Positions 59,635-64,000 of a stretch of 64,000 nt of DNA are shown in pieces. Source of the DNA: Lachancea thermotolerans CBS 6340 (taxonomy: Eukaryota; Ascomycota; Saccharomycetes; Saccharomycetales; Saccharomycetaceae); the NCBI RefSeq assembly GCF_000142805.1, contig NC_013084.1, positions 1,054,001-1,118,000 on the forward strand. Reading direction: 5' to 3'. The first letter of the stretch is position 1; each line of letters opens with the position of its first letter. A program made the translations under genes and the position numbers. Under the pieces are notes generated by a model. It saw nothing but the letters and a program-made list of their open reading frames with translations. It was not told where the DNA came from and did no database searches.

Positions 59635-61299
59635 CTATGGTTTACATCTACCTGTGAAGCGAGGATACAGCGAACAGTCTCTGACGGTAAACCTGTCACA
59701 CAACCAAGCAAGGATACGCTCCGTGCCGATACCGTAACCACCATGAGGGCAGCTACCGTACTTTCTTTGGTCAATAAACCAATAGTAAGGATCGGTGGCA
59801 ATTCCTTCACGCTTGAAACCTGCCATCAGTTCATCCATAGCATCAATTCTCATCGAGCCACCGGTGATCTCTCCAACGTTAGGCATCAAAACATCTACGG
59901 ACTCGGTGACATTGGCATCATCGGCACAGCGCTTCATGTAGAAAGATTTGATCTCAACTGGGAATCTTATCAAAAAGATAGGAACGCCAATTGTGTCTGT
60001 CATTTTTCTTTCGGCAGCTTCAGCAATGTCGTCCCCGAACTTGAAGTCCTCACCTTCCTCATTTTTGATACCATGCTCGTTAAGCCACTTGATAGCATCT
60101 CTGTAGTCCAGTCTCATGAAGGGCATGGTTGGGGCTTTGAAACCAGGGTTCAACTGCTCAACTAATGGGCCTGCAACTGGGTCCTCCAAGACATAACGGA
60201 CTGCTGTTGTGATCAATTTCTCAATGTGGACTAGCAGATCGTCAAAGGTCAAAAAGCAGAGCTCTGCCTCAATGTGTGTGTACTCCGAAAGATGTCTTCT
60301 GGTGTGCGACTTTTCGGCCCTGAACGACTCTTGGATACAGTAAACATCACCCAAACTGGCCAAGCAAGTCTCTAAGTAAAGCTGAGACGACTGGGTCAAG
60401 TAAGCTTCTTCACCGTAGTACCCCAAGTTGAATAAAGTAGAACCACCTTCGACTTGAGTTTGAACCATGCAAGGAGTGTTCACTTCAGTAAGTCCTTCTT
60501 CATAGTAGAAGCGGCGAACTGCACGAAGCAGGGCTGCACGGACCTTCATCACACCAGACAAAGTTTCACCTCTCAGAGCTAAATGACGCTGATCCAAAAG
60601 CAACGAGGGATCAGCACCTTCAGCGATTTTGTTAGTGAAGGCATCCTCGCCGGAGGGAGCTAATGAGACCACCTCGTAGTAGTCCACCAGTAACTCAACT
60701 CCGCCAGGGGCATTTTTGCCCTCAGGCAGCTTGCAAACTTTACCATATAAAGTGACAGTGGATTCTAGCGTTAAAGCTGTAGTTTGGTAGGCACGAGCCA
60801 AGTCGCCAGTAAGAACTGCTTGCAGGAACCCAGTACCATCCCTCAGTACAATAAATACAAGGCTTTTACTAGACCGTAATCTGTGGATCCAACCTGAGAC
60901 TTTTACTCTTTGGTCGACAGCATCGTAACTCTTTTGAATCTTGCATTTAATGGCCTCAGGGAGAGACTTGTCTTCTTCAATCTTAATGTTCAAAGCTTCA
61001 AGCTTTTTAGCGGCTTCATTCTCGTCTTTCTCTTGCTTCTTCTTTTCGAGTTCAAGCTGTTTAGCAAGTTTCTTCTTCAGACCATCAGACCCTTTGCGAG
61101 CTTTCTTCAAAGCACTAGCAGAGATTTCGACAAAGCAGTCACCCTTTTCTTCGTCTTTTTTGAACACAAACAGCTTAGGTTCTTCATCATCTTCACGAGC
61201 AGAAAATAGGGCATATGCTGGTGTTTTGAAAGGCTGGTCTTGGCTTCCGGTCACGGAAATGTCGTCCACACCGGTGCTCTCGTTGATATACAATGACAT
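59635..61299 (-). CDS. DED81: Cytosolic asparaginyl-tRNA synthetase
   Basis: Charges tRNA-Asn. At 554 aa it equals the S. cerevisiae length. A eukaryotic N-terminal extension with a Lys/Glu-rich helix occupies about 1-115 (LKKKLAKQLELEKKKQEKDE). The OB-fold anticodon-binding domain is at about 130-230 (VKVSGWIHRLRSSKSLVFIVLRDGTGFLQAVL). The class II core has motif 2 ESFRAEKSHTRRHLSEYTHIEAE and motif 3 GGYGIGTERILAWL. It shares a 290-bp divergent promoter with the prolyl-tRNA synthetase. Start ATG 61299. Synteny equals YHR019C. Confidence 0.98.
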   Translation of the reverse strand: MSLYINESTGVDDISVTGSQDQPFKTPAYALFSAREDDEEPKLFVFKKDEEKGDCFVEISASALKKARKGSDGLKKKLAKQLELEKKKQEKDENEAAKKLEALNIKIEEDKSLPEAIKCKIQKSYDAVDQRVKVSGWIHRLRSSKSLVFIVLRDGTGFLQAVLTGDLARAYQTTALTLESTVTLYGKVCKLPEGKNAPGGVELLVDYYEVVSLAPSGEDAFTNKIAEGADPSLLLDQRHLALRGETLSGVMKVRAALLRAVRRFYYEEGLTEVNTPCMVQTQVEGGSTLFNLGYYGEEAYLTQSSQLYLETCLASLGDVYCIQESFRAEKSHTRRHLSEYTHIEAELCFLTFDDLLVHIEKLITTAVRYVLEDPVAGPLVEQLNPGFKAPTMPFMRLDYRDAIKWLNEHGIKNEEGEDFKFGDDIAEAAERKMTDTIGVPIFLIRFPVEIKSFYMKRCADDANVTESVDVLMPNVGEITGGSMRIDAMDELMAGFKREGIATDPYYWFIDQRKYGSCPHGGYGIGTERILAWLCDRFTVRDCSLYPRFTGRCKP

Positions 61300-61465
61300 C
61301 TCAACAAGAAATTAGAAAACCTCTATAACAGAAACAGTGACACGGGAAAGATGCGGTATAACAAAAGGTATTCTTCCTCCTGCTATTTATTTCTAAAAAC
61401 CTAATTGAGCGTTGCGCGAAAAACGAAGTTAGCACTATTCTATGGATCTGCCTTGTGTCTTAATG

Positions 61466-61472
61466 TGAGTCA
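61466..61472. promoter_or_regulatory. Perfect Gcn4 site in the DED81 / prolyl-tRNA synthetase promoter
   Basis: TGAGTCA, the full Gcn4/AP-1 consensus, lies 167 bp upstream of DED81 and 118 bp upstream of the prolyl-tRNA synthetase gene. A single site could serve both divergent aminoacyl-tRNA synthetase genes under general amino acid control. Confidence 0.6.
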
Positions 61473-61589
61473 GGTTCAAATCTTATCATGATGAAACTGT
61501 TTTTCAAAAAAATTTTTCAAGTGAAAGCTCATCGAACTCACTCGAGAAAGGTATAGTATCGTAAGAATCAACTAGTCGAACAGAAGTAC

Positions 61590-63617
61590 ATGTCGCTTGA
61601 AGAATCTTTTGCAAAGCTTTGTGTAAGCCCTGAGGCCGATGCGGTCGCAGTCAAGTCACTGGTTTTCAAACCAAAGACCCCTAAGTCGGCAACACCAGTT
61701 CCTATTGTTGTTGTTGCATTGCAATCAACCTCAACTGGATCGGGATTGATTGCCAGCGAAACCTCAACCAAAGATCCTCGTTTAGCTCGTGACGACCTCT
61801 TTGCGTCTCACTTCAAATGTCCCTCTGCAAAGGCCTTTCACCTTGGCTACTTGACACAATCAGAATCCGAGTTTAAGCTTCTGCTTGACGATGCTTTGAC
61901 CAAGATCGACAACTCCAAGGTCCTGCAATTGAACGAGGAGAAGTTTATACTGAAGTCCCAGCTTATTGAATACCTGCAGCAATATTCCCCTCAAGTTGTC
62001 GACTTTTCTCAGGAAGTCGCCAAGAAGCCTGAGGCCAAAAAAGCAGGTGCCCAGGCCGCTGCATCCCAGGCAAAGTCCGCTGCTTTGGAAGACGCTAAGC
62101 TAATTGGTATTACTGTCGACAAAAAACTGGACTTCTCAGGATGGTACCAGCAGGTCTTGACAAAAGGTGAAATGCTCGATTACTACGATGTTTCTGGCTG
62201 TTACATCCTAAGACCTCCCTCATATGCCATTTGGGAGCAAATTCAAAGGTGGTTTGATGACAAGATCAAGTCAATCGGTGTCCAGAACGCCTACTTTCCC
62301 ATGTTTGTCTCTTCCCGTGTTCTAGAAAAAGAGAAAGACCACATTGAAGGGTTTGCCCCGGAAGTTGCTTGGGTCACCAGAGCTGGTTCTTCCGAGCTTG
62401 AGGAGCCAATTGCTATCAGACCAACTTCTGAAACTGTGATGTATCCTTATTATGCCAAATGGGTTCAGTCATACAGAGACTTACCATTGAAATTAAACCA
62501 GTGGAACTCTGTCGTAAGATGGGAATTCAAGCATCCTCAGCCCTTTTTGAGAACTAGAGAGTTTCTATGGCAAGAGGGCCACACTGCTCATCTAGGGCAG
62601 GAAGAGGCTATAGAGGAAGTCATGCAAATTTTGGACTTCTACGCTGGCGTTTACGAAGAGTTGCTGGCCGTGCCTGTTGTTAAAGGCAAAAAGACCGAAA
62701 AAGAGAAGTTTGCCGGTGGTGACTTCACTACCACCTGTGAGGGCTACATTCCTCAAACCGGTCGTGGTATTCAAGGTGCAACCTCTCACCATCTCGGCCA
62801 AAACTTTTCTAAAATGTTTAATATCAGTGTTGAAAACCCTCTTGGACCAGAGCATCCAAAGGTTTTTGCTCATCAAAACTCGTGGGGTCTAAGCACCCGT
62901 GTTATCGGTGTTATGGTAATGATTCACTCCGACAACAAGGGTCTCGTTATTCCTCCAAGAGTCTCCCAACACCAATGTGTTGTTTTGCCAGTCGGCATCA
63001 ACTCTAAGACCTCTGATGAGCAAAGGGCTGTCATTCACCAAAAGGCAAGGGAAATCGAACAAAAATTGCGGGCTTCCAACGTCAGGGCATTTGGCGACTA
63101 CAATGACAACTATACTCCTGGCTGGAAGTTCTCACAATATGAGCTGAAGGGTATTCCGCTACGTCTGGAGTTTGGCCCCAAGGATATGGCGCAAGACCAG
63201 GTGTCGGTCGTTCGTAGAAATGACAACCGCAAGTACACAGTTAAAACTGCAGACCTCGAGACCCGTATCCCTGAAATTTTGGAAGAAATGCAGAAAGATA
63301 TGTTTTTGAGAGCTAAGGATTTGTTTGACACCCATAGAGTAATCGTTGAAGAATGGAAAGACTTTGTCCCTGCTCTGAACAAGAAAAATGTTATCCTAGC
63401 CCCATGGTGTGGTGTCACTGAGTGTGAGGAGGACATCAAAGACTCTTCCGCCAAGAAAGATGATGGTGAAGAATTCGAGGCTGACGAGAAGGCACCTAGT
63501 ATGGGCGCGAAAACCTTGTGTATTCCTTTCGAGCAGCCAGAGTTGAAGGAGGGCCAAAAGTGTATTAGATGCGACAAAAAGGCCATTCAATACTGTATGT
63601 TTGGCCGCTCTTACTAG
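61590..63617 (+). CDS. Cytosolic prolyl-tRNA synthetase (YHR020W type)
   Basis: Charges tRNA-Pro; class II synthetase of the eukaryote/archaeal type, 675 aa (S. cerevisiae 688). An N-terminal extension of about 165 residues, with DLFASHFKCPSAKAFHLG and a Lys/Ala-rich linker, precedes the core. Core motifs are GCYILRPPSYAIWEQIQRWFD, the TSET-type PTSETVMYPYYAKW, RTREFLWQEGHTAH (motif 2), and STRVIGVMVMIHSDNKGLVIPP (motif 3). The anticodon-binding domain and a C-terminal zinc-binding-like domain follow, with Cys at CGVTEC and KCIRCDKKAIQYCMFGRSY. Start ATG 61590, divergent from DED81. Confidence 0.97.
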   Translation: MSLEESFAKLCVSPEADAVAVKSLVFKPKTPKSATPVPIVVVALQSTSTGSGLIASETSTKDPRLARDDLFASHFKCPSAKAFHLGYLTQSESEFKLLLDDALTKIDNSKVLQLNEEKFILKSQLIEYLQQYSPQVVDFSQEVAKKPEAKKAGAQAAASQAKSAALEDAKLIGITVDKKLDFSGWYQQVLTKGEMLDYYDVSGCYILRPPSYAIWEQIQRWFDDKIKSIGVQNAYFPMFVSSRVLEKEKDHIEGFAPEVAWVTRAGSSELEEPIAIRPTSETVMYPYYAKWVQSYRDLPLKLNQWNSVVRWEFKHPQPFLRTREFLWQEGHTAHLGQEEAIEEVMQILDFYAGVYEELLAVPVVKGKKTEKEKFAGGDFTTTCEGYIPQTGRGIQGATSHHLGQNFSKMFNISVENPLGPEHPKVFAHQNSWGLSTRVIGVMVMIHSDNKGLVIPPRVSQHQCVVLPVGINSKTSDEQRAVIHQKAREIEQKLRASNVRAFGDYNDNYTPGWKFSQYELKGIPLRLEFGPKDMAQDQVSVVRRNDNRKYTVKTADLETRIPEILEEMQKDMFLRAKDLFDTHRVIVEEWKDFVPALNKKNVILAPWCGVTECEEDIKDSSAKKDDGEEFEADEKAPSMGAKTLCIPFEQPELKEGQKCIRCDKKAIQYCMFGRSY

Positions 63618-63699
63618 GTTGCGTAAATGCGATTGCTCAGTGGAGCTCCTGCCTTTCCTTAATTGTTTACCATAAATATTTGCATACTGTATTCCATAC

Positions 63700-64000
63700 T
63701 TAGCGGCTGTCTTCCTGCAAAACAGCGTTATAACTGTCCCAAAAAGGTTGGCGCTTCAGGTCTTCCACGCTAAGGGAGTTGACACTGAGAACCCCGCCGG
63801 CATCTTCAATGAAATGGAGCCGGTCCAATTGAATCACACTGTCTATGTAGTAAAGCGCTTGATTGTAGCATACGCCAACGTGAGCAACTCCGTGAGCATC
63901 GTCACTAAGCACAAATCTCGTTCCTTCAACAGACTTGGCTAGCATTGCAAATTCTCGCCCGGGGTATGGATCACGGAGTTTTTTCCGCAGGCCAGATGTG
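63700..64000 (-). CDS. HIS2: Histidinol-phosphate phosphatase, C-terminal part (runs off the right edge)
   Basis: Dephosphorylates histidinol phosphate, the penultimate step of histidine synthesis; PHP-family phosphatase. Only the last 99 or so codons are visible. The frame stays open to the window end, reading TSGLRKKLRDPYPGREFAML, then FVLSDDAHGVAHVGVCYNQAL, where SDDAH is the metal-binding C-terminal PHP motif. It ends in a TAA at 63702-63700. Synteny equals YFR025C, adjacent to LSB3 on S. cerevisiae chromosome VI. The start codon lies outside the window. Confidence 0.92.
   Translation of the reverse strand, partial: TSGLRKKLRDPYPGREFAMLAKSVEGTRFVLSDDAHGVAHVGVCYNQALYYIDSVIQLDRLHFIEDAGGVLSVNSLSVEDLKRQPFWDSYNAVLQEDSR

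Overview
The window is nuclear DNA from a budding yeast of the Saccharomycetaceae. It most likely comes from a lineage that did not undergo the whole-genome duplication (WGD); Lachancea or a close relative is my best guess, and the genus is inference. The main evidence is gene order. From the left edge to about 32.5 kb the genes interleave those around S. cerevisiae CEN3 (ILV6, LDB16, PGS1, RER1, CDC10, MRPL32, YCP4, SAT4, RVS161, ADP1) with those around CEN14 (DOM34, CIT1, RPC34). From about 33 kb to the right edge they interleave chromosome VI genes (YFR018C, FAB1, ATG18, ROG3, PES4, LSB3, HIS2) with chromosome VIII genes (YSC83, DED81, YHR020W). One unduplicated order that merges two S. cerevisiae regions is the signature of a non-WGD genome. 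Intron signals, the tRNA set and compact intergenic spaces also fit a yeast.

Layout. 0-8.7 kb: ILV6 (5' part only), tRNA-Gly(GCC), a gene-poor 2.2 kb with one possible tiny membrane-protein ORF, LDB16, tRNA-Arg(UCU), PGS1, RER1, DOM34. 8.7-10 kb: a gene-free interval at the ancestral CEN3/CEN14 position, with a CDEI-AT-rich-CDEIII arrangement that I call a point centromere. 10-32.5 kb: CDC10, MRPL32, an F-box/JmjC protein, YCP4, CIT1, tRNA-Pro(AGG), SAT4, a SCAP-like sterol-sensing protein, RVS161, a homocysteine S-methyltransferase, RPC34, ADP1. Then a synteny join. 33-64 kb: a secreted glutaminyl-cyclase-like M28 protein, FAB1, tRNA-Ser(GCU) with an intron, ATG18, a ROG3/ROD1 arrestin, a bacterial-type YwqG/DUF1963 protein, an external NADH dehydrogenase with an EF-hand-like insert, PES4, LSB3/YSC84 (intron), YSC83, DED81, prolyl-tRNA synthetase, and HIS2 (C-terminal part only).

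Functional threads. FAB1 makes PI(3,5)P2 and ATG18 binds it, and the two are neighbours. DED81 and the prolyl-tRNA synthetase are divergently transcribed across a perfect Gcn4-type site. Several start codons were moved to the first sensible ATG, because the longest open frames begin at TTG or GTG.

Most notable items: the SCAP homologue, the YwqG-like gene (possible bacterial origin), the JMJD6-like F-box protein, the predicted centromere, and a strong imperfect hairpin between CIT1 and SAT4.
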